Shown here: one piece after another, positions 8,372 through 17,394 of the stretch
Layout: every line of letters starts with the position of its first letter
Position numbering within the stretch: the first letter of the stretch is position 1
Assembly: GCF_001684975.1 (NCBI RefSeq)
Contig: NZ_MAYH01000001.1
Location: 186,001 to 250,000 of the forward strand
From: Chryseobacterium artocarpi
Lineage (GTDB): Bacteria; Bacteroidota; Bacteroidia; Flavobacteriales; Weeksellaceae
Reading direction: 5' to 3'
DNA length: 64,000 nt
Notes under the pieces: model-generated
Told to the model about the DNA's origin: nothing
Seen by the model: the letters and a program-made list of their open reading frames with translations, nothing else
The model's database searches: none
Position numbers and translations under genes: made by a program

Positions 8372-9651
8372 GATACAGCGATATATTCCAGTTGGGTTTT
8401 AATGATCTGCATGATTTCATCACGGATGGAAAGGGCATCGTTATACGGTAAATATCCTTCACTTCCTACAAATGAAAAATCCATTTTTCCACGGTAAGTA
8501 GAAACTACCAGTGTTGTCGTATTCCCTAATGGTCCAATGACTGACGGACTGAAAATAGTATCTACACTAAATTCTTTATACTCATGAGGAATCTGAATAC
8601 GTCCCAGATTGGAAAACATACAGTCATTAGACGATTTACCGTTCTTTAAAAGCTTTGTGAAATTATTCAACGCATCATGTCCGGATTCCATCACCATCAT
8701 GGTAATATAAGGGTTAAGCTTAGAGGTTTTACGTTCTACAGTAGCCTGCATCGCATGTAAATTTTCTATAAAGCTCAGCTTTTCATTGGCTGAAACTACG
8801 ATCATCAATCCAAAAGCAAAAATATGATCGTTCTTCACCTGGGTAGCAAAACGTCTGATGTCTACAGGACAGGATACTTTATTGAAAGCTCCGGTTCCTT
8901 TTACTTTTTTGAATGCCTGAAGCAAAGCAGCGCTTAAGAACGTGTTTACTGTAGCGCCATTGGCTTTGCAATAGGAAATCAGTTGCTGGCTTACGGTTTC
9001 ATCTACTTTCCAATTGATTAAATAATCATTTTGACGATCAATGGATTTTTTACCGGTTGGAATAACCTTAATGGCTGTAGCCGCTAATCTTCCAATGAAT
9101 TTGGCTTTTAGTTTTTGCTTTCGGCTGTTTAAAATATTCGCCGGAACTACGTCCTGAATACCTAAAATAGGGCTTTCTATCCCAATATCGGCTTTTGGAT
9201 CATCCAATACTTTTAAAAACTCATGAAGGAAAGCCATTGCAGAACCACCATCGCATAAACAATGGTGGAACGCAAACAGCATGTCAGAAACGTCTTCCCC
9301 CTTGATCCAGACAAACCGGATAAGAGGTAATTTTTTAGGATCGAATAAAGTATTCCATTCCCTTTTGGATTCTTCCTGCCACTGATCTTCTCCTTTTCTG
9401 GCAATAATTCGCACCGGAATGGAGATCGGATTTTCAGGAACATCAAACCAGGGGATATTTTGATCATCGTGAGCAATAAGGGCTCTTAGCCACGGATGTT
9501 TTTGCTGGATCTGAGCCAAAGCCTGCTGGATATCCTTTAATGCAAAGGTACCTCTGAGCCTGAAAGGGATCACCGCATTGAACGGTTCTGTTCCGTCTCC
9601 CAGTAACATTCGCTCACCAAATAATAATCTTCTTTTAATAGGTTGGTTCAT
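8368..9651 (-). CDS. HxxxD acyltransferase (condensation/PapA/WS-DGAT-like), first copy
   Basis: A 427-aa protein with the motif HHCLCDGG (H129-H130, D134), the hallmark of condensation domains, PapA acyltransferases and wax-ester/DGAT enzymes, here with both histidines. The C-terminal half has CMFSNLGRIQIP and a SVDTIFSPSVIGPL segment shared with its downstream paralogue. There is no NRPS adenylation or carrier domain in the operon, so peptide-bond formation is unlikely; O-acyl transfer is the natural reading. It starts 3 bases after the stop of the tandem glycosyltransferase gene and overlaps the next gene by 4 bases. Two such enzymes would allow two acylation events, or one chain off-loading step plus one acylation step. 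Confidence 0.83.
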   Translation of the reverse strand: MNQPIKRRLLFGERMLLGDGTEPFNAVIPFRLRGTFALKDIQQALAQIQQKHPWLRALIAHDDQNIPWFDVPENPISIPVRIIARKGEDQWQEESKREWNTLFDPKKLPLIRFVWIKGEDVSDMLFAFHHCLCDGGSAMAFLHEFLKVLDDPKADIGIESPILGIQDVVPANILNSRKQKLKAKFIGRLAATAIKVIPTGKKSIDRQNDYLINWKVDETVSQQLISYCKANGATVNTFLSAALLQAFKKVKGTGAFNKVSCPVDIRRFATQVKNDHIFAFGLMIVVSANEKLSFIENLHAMQATVERKTSKLNPYITMMVMESGHDALNNFTKLLKNGKSSNDCMFSNLGRIQIPHEYKEFSVDTIFSPSVIGPLGNTTTLVVSTYRGKMDFSFVGSEGYLPYNDALSIRDEIMQIIKTQLEYIAVS

Positions 9652-9654
9652 AGG

Positions 9655-12057
9655 CTATACAGACGCTAATGTGGAATGTTCCTGTACAAAGTTTTCTAAC
9701 AACTCTACCGCTTTATCATTACCTCCTGCAAGATTGAATGTATTTTGAACCTCCTGAGCAGCAGCTCTGTATTTAGGATTTTCCAGTAATTCAAAAACGG
9801 TTTCACGAAGAGCTTCTACACGCAGTCTCTTGTATCGGATGCTGATTCCGCAACCTGCCTGCTCAATTAATTTCGCAATATGGAAATGATCGTAAGCGAT
9901 AGGCGTGATCAACATTGGTAATCCGTTACGGAAAGTATCGTTTACCGTATTGAAACCTCCGTGGCAAATGACCATATCCATTCTTTGCATCACCGCAGAT
10001 TGAGGCACAAAGCTGTTCACGATAAAGTTCTCCGGCCATTCTTCAAAGATTTCCGGTGGAGTAGCGGCAATCACCGTTACTGGCTGATCTTTAAATGCAG
10101 CAATAATTTTTTCAAAGAAAGCTTTTCTGATGTCTACCAACAACGTTCCCAGCGATACGAAGATCTTTGGAGTGGTAGAAGCATTTAATTTATCCCAGTC
10201 AAATGGGGCATCGTTCGGACGACCTTTTACAGGACCTACGAATTTCATATGCGATGGTACGGTATCAAAACCGGCAAATGCCTGTGATGTAAATACCATA
10301 TTCAGTTTGTGTGAGTGGATGTAAATACCTTCCTCATGAATGCCTACTTCTTTTTGCAGGTCTTTAATGAGGTTTTGCTGCCATTCCCAGATTTTAGGGG
10401 CACTTTTTTCAGTATCTCCCATCACGTCCGGTGGAACAGGGGTAGTCGTTACGCAAGGAATATTGTGTTTATGAGCGAAAAGCGCACCTCCGAAAGTGAT
10501 ACAGTCGTTCACGATCACATCAGGCATCCAGCTTTCTGTTAATCGGGTTAATCCCGGCATCATCATTTTAGCGAAAGGAACATACGTTTCTTCCAGTGCT
10601 AATTTCATCACTTCAGGACCTGAACAAGCCGGTCCGTCATCCTGTCTTTTTAAAATACGGGCGATTTCTTCCTGATACGGAATAAGATCTTCTTCAGGAT
10701 AGAAGTAAGAACCTCCTTCCGGAATATGTTTGCTGTCTAAAGGCGTAATTCCGAACCATTTTACTTCATGGCCACGGGCAATCAGACTGGCTCCCACACT
10801 TAATGTAGGGCTCACATGTCCGAAAAACGGCGGAACAACGAATAGAAATTTAGATGGTTTTTCTGGTTTTGAAGCCTTTGTGATGGCTTCTTCCAATAAA
10901 TTAGCTGCTGTAGATGCTCCTCCTGCTTCCATAAAAGATTGTCCTACTTTTTGAGCTGCCTCACGATAGCTCGGGTTATTTAATATTTGTTGCACTGCCT
11001 CTCTCAGATGATTGGCTTTAAATCTGTTGAAATTAAGTCTTTCCCCTGCTTCCGTACGCACCACACGTCCTGCAACATGCGACTGGTCATACGCAATAGG
11101 AATCACGACTAAAGGAATTCCGTTGGATAAAGTTTCAGAAACGGTATTGTGACCGCCATGGCAAACTACGCCATCAAGATGAGGTAACAGATCCAATTGA
11201 GGAACCTGTTGATACACCATAAAGTTATCCGGCCATTGCTCGAAAAGCTGTGGATCAGAAACCACCACAACGGTTAAATCTTCCTCTTTAAAAGCATCCA
11301 CAACTTTTTGGAAGAATGCTTTTTTATGATCGTGATCGAAAGTGGTTCCGATACTTACTAAAATCTTTTTGTTGGTAGCATTTTTCAATCTGTCCCAATC
11401 GAATTCACAAGAGATACGACGCTCGGTAAGAACGGGTCCAGTGAATTTGTATTGAGGTTCCAGATTGTCCATTTCTCCAAAGAAATAATTCGAGGTTAAA
11501 ACAAGGGTTAAAAGATCTGAAGTGGCCAAAGAGCGTTCTTCATCAAAGCCTAATTCTTTCTGTAGATCAATGATCTGATTGACTTCCCATTCATGAACTT
11601 TAGGCAGTTCATTCATGATTTTAATGGCAGCCGGAGCGGTAACGGAAGTTGCACAAGGAATTCCTAATACTTTGGCTGCTACCGGAGCGGCAAATAACTG
11701 GTGGTCACCGATGATTAAATCGGGTTGGTATGTCTTTAATAAAGCAACAATTCCATTATAGCAATGTCTGTTCAGTGGAATAAGAACCTCTTCGTAAAGG
11801 AACTTCACGCTGTCGATTCCGTAGACTACTTTTTTGGAAATAATATCGAGATATTGTTCGCTTTCTTTCTTTTCTGCGTCGGTCTGATCGTATTGGATCA
11901 GTAATAATTTTCCGCCCTCCGGAAGTTTAGCCTCTAACGTAGGGTCAAGGCTGATCCAGGCTACTTCGTGCCCTCTTTCCAACAGAGTAGCACCGATGCT
12001 TAGGGTAGGGTTGACATGTCCTGTCAAGGGTGGAACTATAAATGCAAATTTAGCCAT
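9655..12057 (-). CDS. Tandem-fused GT1 (UGT/MGT-like) glycosyltransferase
   Basis: An 800-aa protein made of two complete GT1-family glycosyltransferase modules joined head to tail (about 1-395 and 400-800). Each starts with a matching N-terminal strand-loop (FAFIVPPLTGHVNPTLSIGA and FLFVVPPFFGHVSPTLSVGA) and ends with the nucleotide-sugar binding signature: CHGGHNTVSETLSNGIP (first H at 300) and CHGGFNTVNDTFRNGLP (H at 699). The closest known relatives by motif are zeaxanthin glucosyltransferase CrtX and macrolide glycosyltransferases, which use UDP-sugars in a GT-B fold. The usual length is about 400 aa, so this is an intact internal duplication, not a frameshift product. The N-terminal His is kept in both modules. 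Likely role: adding one or two sugars to the polyketide-like lipid. It overlaps the hydrolase gene by 8 bases. Confidence 0.9.
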   Translation of the reverse strand: MAKFAFIVPPLTGHVNPTLSIGATLLERGHEVAWISLDPTLEAKLPEGGKLLLIQYDQTDAEKKESEQYLDIISKKVVYGIDSVKFLYEEVLIPLNRHCYNGIVALLKTYQPDLIIGDHQLFAAPVAAKVLGIPCATSVTAPAAIKIMNELPKVHEWEVNQIIDLQKELGFDEERSLATSDLLTLVLTSNYFFGEMDNLEPQYKFTGPVLTERRISCEFDWDRLKNATNKKILVSIGTTFDHDHKKAFFQKVVDAFKEEDLTVVVVSDPQLFEQWPDNFMVYQQVPQLDLLPHLDGVVCHGGHNTVSETLSNGIPLVVIPIAYDQSHVAGRVVRTEAGERLNFNRFKANHLREAVQQILNNPSYREAAQKVGQSFMEAGGASTAANLLEEAITKASKPEKPSKFLFVVPPFFGHVSPTLSVGASLIARGHEVKWFGITPLDSKHIPEGGSYFYPEEDLIPYQEEIARILKRQDDGPACSGPEVMKLALEETYVPFAKMMMPGLTRLTESWMPDVIVNDCITFGGALFAHKHNIPCVTTTPVPPDVMGDTEKSAPKIWEWQQNLIKDLQKEVGIHEEGIYIHSHKLNMVFTSQAFAGFDTVPSHMKFVGPVKGRPNDAPFDWDKLNASTTPKIFVSLGTLLVDIRKAFFEKIIAAFKDQPVTVIAATPPEIFEEWPENFIVNSFVPQSAVMQRMDMVICHGGFNTVNDTFRNGLPMLITPIAYDHFHIAKLIEQAGCGISIRYKRLRVEALRETVFELLENPKYRAAAQEVQNTFNLAGGNDKAVELLENFVQEHSTLASV

Positions 12058-12832
12058 GGTTCTTCGTTAAAATATTAGATAAAAACTGAGCGATCGTCTC
12101 TGCAATAAGCTGAGGTTCCTGAATCGGAATATTGTGATCGCCGGAGATTAATTCAAGTTCGGATGAACCGATTTGAGCCTGCAGCCATTCTCCTGTAGGT
12201 CTGCAGTTGGAATCAGCACCGTAAAGCAATAACGTGGAAGCTGTCAATCCATTGAAATCGGCTTCACCAAGGAAATGTTTTTCCTTAATCATATCTGCTT
12301 TGATGCTGGTTTGATTAAACAAAAACTCATACATACGATGGTTCTTTTCCATTTGTCTTTTGCCCATCTGTACTTTGGTAGTATCTGTAAAATTGGCTAC
12401 ATAATGCTCAAGGAATTCCTTGCTGTATTCATCAATGATATTACGGGCTTTTTCGTCCTGAGGATCCGGAGCTTCCATCACCACAAGCTGATTAACACGT
12501 TCAGGGTATTTTAAAGCTGTTTTTAAAGCAATAAGACCGCCGAAGCTATAGCCTACAAGATGTACTTTTTCCAGTTGAAGGTGATCTATTAAACCAATCA
12601 GATCGGATGACATGTTTTCAAGGTCGTACCCATCCAAAAAGCGTTCACTCATACCGTGACTTTTCAGATCGTACATCACCACATGGAAATGTTTTGCCAG
12701 AATAGGGGCGATATTAAAATAATAAATGGACAGGTTACTGAACATACCGTGGATTAAGACCACGGTTTGTTCGGCTCCTTTATTGAGTTCCTGTATATGA
12801 ACTTGTCTGTTATTGACAGTGATTATTGGCAT
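12050..12832 (-). CDS. Alpha/beta hydrolase, possible chain-release or editing enzyme
   Basis: A 260-aa alpha/beta-fold hydrolase with an oxyanion loop HGMFSN (28-33), nucleophile elbow GYSFG (S96), acid D207 (YGADSN) and His233 (GDHNIP). No signal peptide, so cytoplasmic. The synthases in this operon carry no thioesterase domain, so this enzyme may release or proofread acyl chains from the ACPs; it could equally be an acyltransferase, since this fold covers both. It sits between the free ACP gene (10-base overlap) and the glycosyltransferase gene (8-base overlap), all translationally coupled. Fold call is firm, substrate is inference. Confidence 0.85.
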   Translation of the reverse strand: MPIITVNNRQVHIQELNKGAEQTVVLIHGMFSNLSIYYFNIAPILAKHFHVVMYDLKSHGMSERFLDGYDLENMSSDLIGLIDHLQLEKVHLVGYSFGGLIALKTALKYPERVNQLVVMEAPDPQDEKARNIIDEYSKEFLEHYVANFTDTTKVQMGKRQMEKNHRMYEFLFNQTSIKADMIKEKHFLGEADFNGLTASTLLLYGADSNCRPTGEWLQAQIGSSELELISGDHNIPIQEPQLIAETIAQFLSNILTKNHG

Positions 12833-13122
12833 TCGTAGATATAATTGATGATCATACTAAGGTCAAGATTAATAAGCTGGTCTAGATCCATAGAAGATAA
12901 CCAACCTGTAAAGTCGATCTGATCGCCAAAATGCGCCTTGATCTTTTCAGAGAAAGAGACAATCTCAATGCTGTCCATTTCAAGATCTTTGGTGAATGAA
13001 CTTTCCGGAGTAATGTCCATCTCCTCTACAAATTCAGCACCTATCACTTCAGTAATAAAACCTTTTAATAAAGTAAAAAGTTCTTCGTGGTTCATTTTTA
13101 ATGTTGCGTTTACAGTGTCCAT
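12823..13122 (-). CDS. Free-standing acyl carrier protein
   Basis: A 99-aa acidic ACP. The phosphopantetheine site is DLEMDSIEI with Ser51, in the same D-S-I-x-x-V/I context as the ACPs in the big synthase. The frame can start at 13122, overlapping the stop of the upstream synthase by 13 bases, or at Met10 (13095), which would leave a 14-base gap and a protein of 90 aa that fits better the usual ACP length. I list the longer form but regard the shorter as quite possible. The 4'-phosphopantetheine is probably attached by the PPTase fused to the neighbouring synthase. Role: carrying the acyl chain between synthases, or handing a primer or finished chain to the acyltransferases. Confidence 0.88.
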   Translation of the reverse strand: MDTVNATLKMNHEELFTLLKGFITEVIGAEFVEEMDITPESSFTKDLEMDSIEIVSFSEKIKAHFGDQIDFTGWLSSMDLDQLINLDLSMIINYIYECQ

Positions 13123-16100
13123 CCGATAATATAATTTTTATGTTTAATAGTTTTGATTTCAATAGTGTTGATCCACAAGTGATCGTCTTTTATTTGTTCT
13201 ACTTCGAAGGCTTTTGGATTTCCTTTCAATCCGGTTCCTAAGAATTTTCCGTAGGCTTCCTTCGCTACCCAGAAACGGGTCGTCCATTCTGCCTGGTCTT
13301 TTCCTTTTAATAAGGCTAATTCATTGTCTGTAAATACCAGATCATAGAATCCTTCGCTGCGTTCTTCCATAAGCTCCATATCGATTCCTACAGATTTGCC
13401 ATATCTTGCAATACCCACGGCTTCTTTTCCTTTGTGAGCGAGTGAAATATGAATGTCTTCTGTAAAATCACTGATGAGGTAAGGTTTTCCCACTTCATCG
13501 GAACGGATTTCAAAGGTGATCGGGAAGCAGGCGTGATTTTTTTCCTGACGGAGAAGGTTTCTCACGGCATCTTTCACGGCTACACGGCTTACCATCCAGT
13601 TTTTCTTCTTGTTGGGTAATAATTGCAGATGATGTTGTTTTTCCGTTTGGTTGAAATATCTTTTCAGGATAAAATCCCATGAAGCGACTCTGGTATAAGC
13701 CTGGTGGAAGAAAAATACTTCCGGAGCAATCTCTTCAGAAAGTCGGTTGTGCAATGGCGACATGGAAACATTCCATAATGCGGCATCAATTTCCAGTCTT
13801 CTGTTCTGCCAGCCTGTGATGGCACACCATACTTTTCCGTCTCTTTTCAGGATAATATTTGCGATGGCAAACTCATCATTAAGTTCAGTCTGCATACAAG
13901 TGCATTCAAAAATACCATCCTGATCGTGCATATCTCCGAAGAATTCAATATCCCTGATCTTCACCGGGAAAGCGATACGGTCTTTCACTAAAGTAAGCTG
14001 TAACCAAAGCCCAAATAACTGTCCGGCATTGTCCAGTAGAGATCCTTTTCCACCATTTCCTTTGATCTTTCCTATGATTCCTTTGGTTCCAACCGCTGAA
14101 ACTTCAGTAATTCCCTGGTATTTGTCACCATGGAACATGTGCATGTCGTAGATTTCTTCAGGAGTTCTTTCAATGGGTAAAAGATCACCAATGGAAAGAT
14201 TGAAGGTTGGAGTAGGAATCGGGCCAGATTTTAAGGTAACTTCTGCATTGGCGAAGTTCTCAATATCCAGATACGCATGATTTTCACCACGCCATTGTCC
14301 TTTTACGGTTTTCTCAAAAGGTTGTGCTACGTTCATCCATTGGAATACACTTACGTTCATGATTTTATGAACCAATGTTCCCGGGATTTCTGCTTCTGCA
14401 ATTTCTGCAAGCTGTTCAAAGATCATGGTCATCGGAATAACCGGTTCCATATCGGCTACATGAGCCCATCCTTTAGGCTGTCTCAATAAGCTGTGATCGA
14501 TCAGATACGGATGACTTTCCAGCGTTACGTACAGATCTTTTGTGAAGGTTGTACTTCTCGGTGCTTGTGGAGCAGCATATTGTGCTACAGGAGCCACCTG
14601 AGCAGGACGTGGAATCGTAATCTCCGGACGGTTCTGGAATAAAGTAATAACTTCTTCCTGCATACGGATCATATCATTAACATTGTCCTGGAATGCCTGT
14701 ACCAGCGGATGACCACTTTTAGCAGTTATGGCTGAAGCTGAGGCGGTGTATTGTTTTGGTGTTTCAAAGGCTTGAGCTAAGGCTTTTACTTCTTTAAAGT
14801 TTCGGATAATAGGTGATCCTAATTCCAGTTTAATGCCTTTTCCTGATACTTTTTTTGATTGCTGCTGAACTTCCAGGAAGTCAAGAGCAATTGTTTTCCC
14901 TTCTACAAATAACGAAGCGACAACACGTTGTAGTTGTGCCAATGCAGAACGGGCAGGAACGCTAGAAGGAATCGTACTAAATGCTTTTCCTTTCAAGGTA
15001 TCATCAATAAATCCGATCAGACCACCGGTACCCACCTGAATGAATACTCTGGCGCCTTCTTCATATAATTTATCTGTCAGTTCACGGAAACGAACAGGCT
15101 CTACCAAATGCTCGGCACTCAGTTTTCTGATCGCTGTCTGATCTGCAGGATAAGGTTCTAAAGTCGTTGCAGACCATAACGGAATCTTCGTTTTCTGGAA
15201 CTGTGCTTTTTCCATTCCGGCAAGAATTACATCCAGTTTATCAGCAATAAAAGGAGAGTGGAATCCAGACTGGAACGGCAGTACCTGATGGAAGATCTGT
15301 TTTGATTTTAATAACGGAACCAATTCATCCAATGCGGCATTGCTGCCACAAAGAATCACCTGGTTAGGGCAGTTGTCATTAGAAATATATAGGTCTGAAA
15401 TTTCAGTAATAAAAGGCTGTACCACATCAATTCCGGCTCCGATGGCAATGAATTTAGAATCTTTTAATTCAAAAGTTTCAGGATTCAATACATCAATTAA
15501 AGATTTTACAGAATTGGCTTCTGCTAATTCTGAGGAATATCCTGCCAGCCATTCTCCTAAACTGTGTCCTGCATTCATGTCCGGAATGATTCCCAGTTTT
15601 TTCAATGAATTATCAAGGATGCTACAGTTGTTGAAGATGTTTAAAGCATCGGTTAAAAGACCTTCACCTTCAGTTTCTATAGGCGCTGTTAATCCGAAAT
15701 AACGGCTAACGCTGTCTACTTCACCTTTTGCCAGACCATCTAAACCAGGGAATACAAAGGCTACTTTACCGCCATCTTTTAACAATGGGGTAGAAGTGTA
15801 CCAAATGTCCTGTTTATTTTTCCAGATCAGGTTTTTAGAAACAATTTTAAGGGCTTTTTCTACTCTTGCAGGAGTTGGATCGAATATCGCTACTCTGAAA
15901 TCTCCTTCTCCTAAAGTGGTATCGTTATTTTGTAATGCAGAAACCAATTCTGCATGAGTCGGTCTTGCCAATAGCAATACTTTGTCTTTTTTAGGCATAT
16001 CATAGCCTTCAAGAACAACGTGAGCATTGATTCCTCCAAATCCGAAAGCGTTTACCGCGGCTACTTTTGGTAATCCGGTTTTTGACCAGTTTTTAGCTTC

Positions 16101-17375
16101 CTGTACCGGTTCAAATCTTGTGTTCTGCATGTCAGCAGTAGGATTCTCACAGTACAATGTTGGCGGTAAAGTATCATGATGTAAAGCCAGACAGGTTTTA
16201 ATTAGTCCTGCAATTCCGGCAGCCGGCATGGCATGTCCGATATTGGACTTTACAGAACCAATTCCTGCTACCGGGGCAGCTTCTTCTTTTCCAAAGAACT
16301 GTGCTAAGGTCTGAAGTTCTGTTTTATCTCCAAGCGGAGTTCCGGTTCCATGAGCTTCAAGATAGCCTACTTTATTTTTATCCAGATCAGCATTGATCCA
16401 GGCTTGTTCTAAAGCTTTCAACTGACCTTTTATGGATGGGCTCATTACGCTGGTTCCGTTACCGTCACTGCTTACGCCCACACCTTTAATCACTGCATAG
16501 ATTTTATCCTGATCTCGAACGGCGTCTTCCAATCGTTTTAGCACGACGAAACCACAGCCTTCCCCAATCAGTAATCCATCAGCATCCATACTGAACGGTT
16601 TGATCTGTTCTTGGCGGGACATTGCTCCTAATTGAGCAAAAATACTCCAGAAAGCAGCGTTTTGTCCGGTGTGAACTCCTCCGGCGATCATCATATCGGA
16701 ACGACCTCTCTGAAGTTCCTGTACGGCGTGATCTACGGCAATTAAAGCACTGGCACAGGCAGCATCAACGGTAAAAGCAACGCCTCCAAGATCAAAACGA
16801 TTGGCAACCAATGAAGCTACCAGATTGGGAATTAATCCCATGGCAGTATCGGCTGCGAAACGTCCTTTGCGTTCCTGGAAAGCATGTTTTACTTTTTCAA
16901 TATCAGCAGAAGATACCTGAGGCAGCAATTCCTGCAATAAAGAGGAAATCTGTTCTCCGGTTCTTACAATTTCAATGGCACGGGTAGCTCCCGGTCCTGT
17001 ATAATTTCCTTTCCCAATGACAATTCCGGTCTTTTCAAGGGAAGTATTCTTTTGAAATACTCCGGCATCCTCTAAAGCTTTCTGAACTAAATCAAGGGTC
17101 AGTAAATGATCAGGTTCTGTTCCTTCCACCGCAAGGGGTAAAATACCAAAAGTGGTAGGATTAAACTCATAATCAGGAATAAACCCGCCTCGTTTGCAAT
17201 AGAAACGATCGAGAGGGTTGGTGGCATCGCTAAAATGCACCGGATCTATCCTATCAGCTGGGGCGGATTGGGTAGAATCTACTTTATTGACAATATTCTG
17301 CCAAAAAGTTTGGGCATCCTGCGCCCCGGGAAAGACGCAGGATAGTCCAACTACAGCAACATCTGTTTTTTTCAT
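13110..17375 (-). CDS. PUFA-synthase-like polyketide synthase: KS-AT-DH-PPTase
   Basis: A 1421-aa type I synthase. Domains in order: KS (about 1-450; catalytic C207 in DAACAS, H342 in EAHGTG, H381 in NIGHAMP); AT (about 530-830; S605 in GHSLGE, and GFHSPF); a linker with a helical segment and Ala/Pro-rich stretch (about 880-945); a hotdog dehydratase-like region (about 950-1210; HPYLIDH with H955, and D1115 in DNAGQ); and a C-terminal Sfp/AcpT-type phosphopantetheinyl transferase (about 1225-1421; VGIDME with D1332/E1334 and WVAKEA with K1372). It has no ACP of its own, so it must act on the ACPs of the 2346-aa partner or the free ACP. The AT has an unusual GLDGLA in place of GQGSQ at its N-terminal loop. 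It follows the partner gene by 19 bases. A KS+DH+PPTase partner to a PfaD/PfaA-like protein is the layout of secondary-lipid (Pfa-like) synthases. Confidence 0.92.
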   Translation of the reverse strand: MKKTDVAVVGLSCVFPGAQDAQTFWQNIVNKVDSTQSAPADRIDPVHFSDATNPLDRFYCKRGGFIPDYEFNPTTFGILPLAVEGTEPDHLLTLDLVQKALEDAGVFQKNTSLEKTGIVIGKGNYTGPGATRAIEIVRTGEQISSLLQELLPQVSSADIEKVKHAFQERKGRFAADTAMGLIPNLVASLVANRFDLGGVAFTVDAACASALIAVDHAVQELQRGRSDMMIAGGVHTGQNAAFWSIFAQLGAMSRQEQIKPFSMDADGLLIGEGCGFVVLKRLEDAVRDQDKIYAVIKGVGVSSDGNGTSVMSPSIKGQLKALEQAWINADLDKNKVGYLEAHGTGTPLGDKTELQTLAQFFGKEEAAPVAGIGSVKSNIGHAMPAAGIAGLIKTCLALHHDTLPPTLYCENPTADMQNTRFEPVQEAKNWSKTGLPKVAAVNAFGFGGINAHVVLEGYDMPKKDKVLLLARPTHAELVSALQNNDTTLGEGDFRVAIFDPTPARVEKALKIVSKNLIWKNKQDIWYTSTPLLKDGGKVAFVFPGLDGLAKGEVDSVSRYFGLTAPIETEGEGLLTDALNIFNNCSILDNSLKKLGIIPDMNAGHSLGEWLAGYSSELAEANSVKSLIDVLNPETFELKDSKFIAIGAGIDVVQPFITEISDLYISNDNCPNQVILCGSNAALDELVPLLKSKQIFHQVLPFQSGFHSPFIADKLDVILAGMEKAQFQKTKIPLWSATTLEPYPADQTAIRKLSAEHLVEPVRFRELTDKLYEEGARVFIQVGTGGLIGFIDDTLKGKAFSTIPSSVPARSALAQLQRVVASLFVEGKTIALDFLEVQQQSKKVSGKGIKLELGSPIIRNFKEVKALAQAFETPKQYTASASAITAKSGHPLVQAFQDNVNDMIRMQEEVITLFQNRPEITIPRPAQVAPVAQYAAPQAPRSTTFTKDLYVTLESHPYLIDHSLLRQPKGWAHVADMEPVIPMTMIFEQLAEIAEAEIPGTLVHKIMNVSVFQWMNVAQPFEKTVKGQWRGENHAYLDIENFANAEVTLKSGPIPTPTFNLSIGDLLPIERTPEEIYDMHMFHGDKYQGITEVSAVGTKGIIGKIKGNGGKGSLLDNAGQLFGLWLQLTLVKDRIAFPVKIRDIEFFGDMHDQDGIFECTCMQTELNDEFAIANIILKRDGKVWCAITGWQNRRLEIDAALWNVSMSPLHNRLSEEIAPEVFFFHQAYTRVASWDFILKRYFNQTEKQHHLQLLPNKKKNWMVSRVAVKDAVRNLLRQEKNHACFPITFEIRSDEVGKPYLISDFTEDIHISLAHKGKEAVGIARYGKSVGIDMELMEERSEGFYDLVFTDNELALLKGKDQAEWTTRFWVAKEAYGKFLGTGLKGNPKAFEVEQIKDDHLWINTIEIKTIKHKNYIIGWTL

Positions 17376-17394
17376 GCTTAGTGTATACAGAGGG

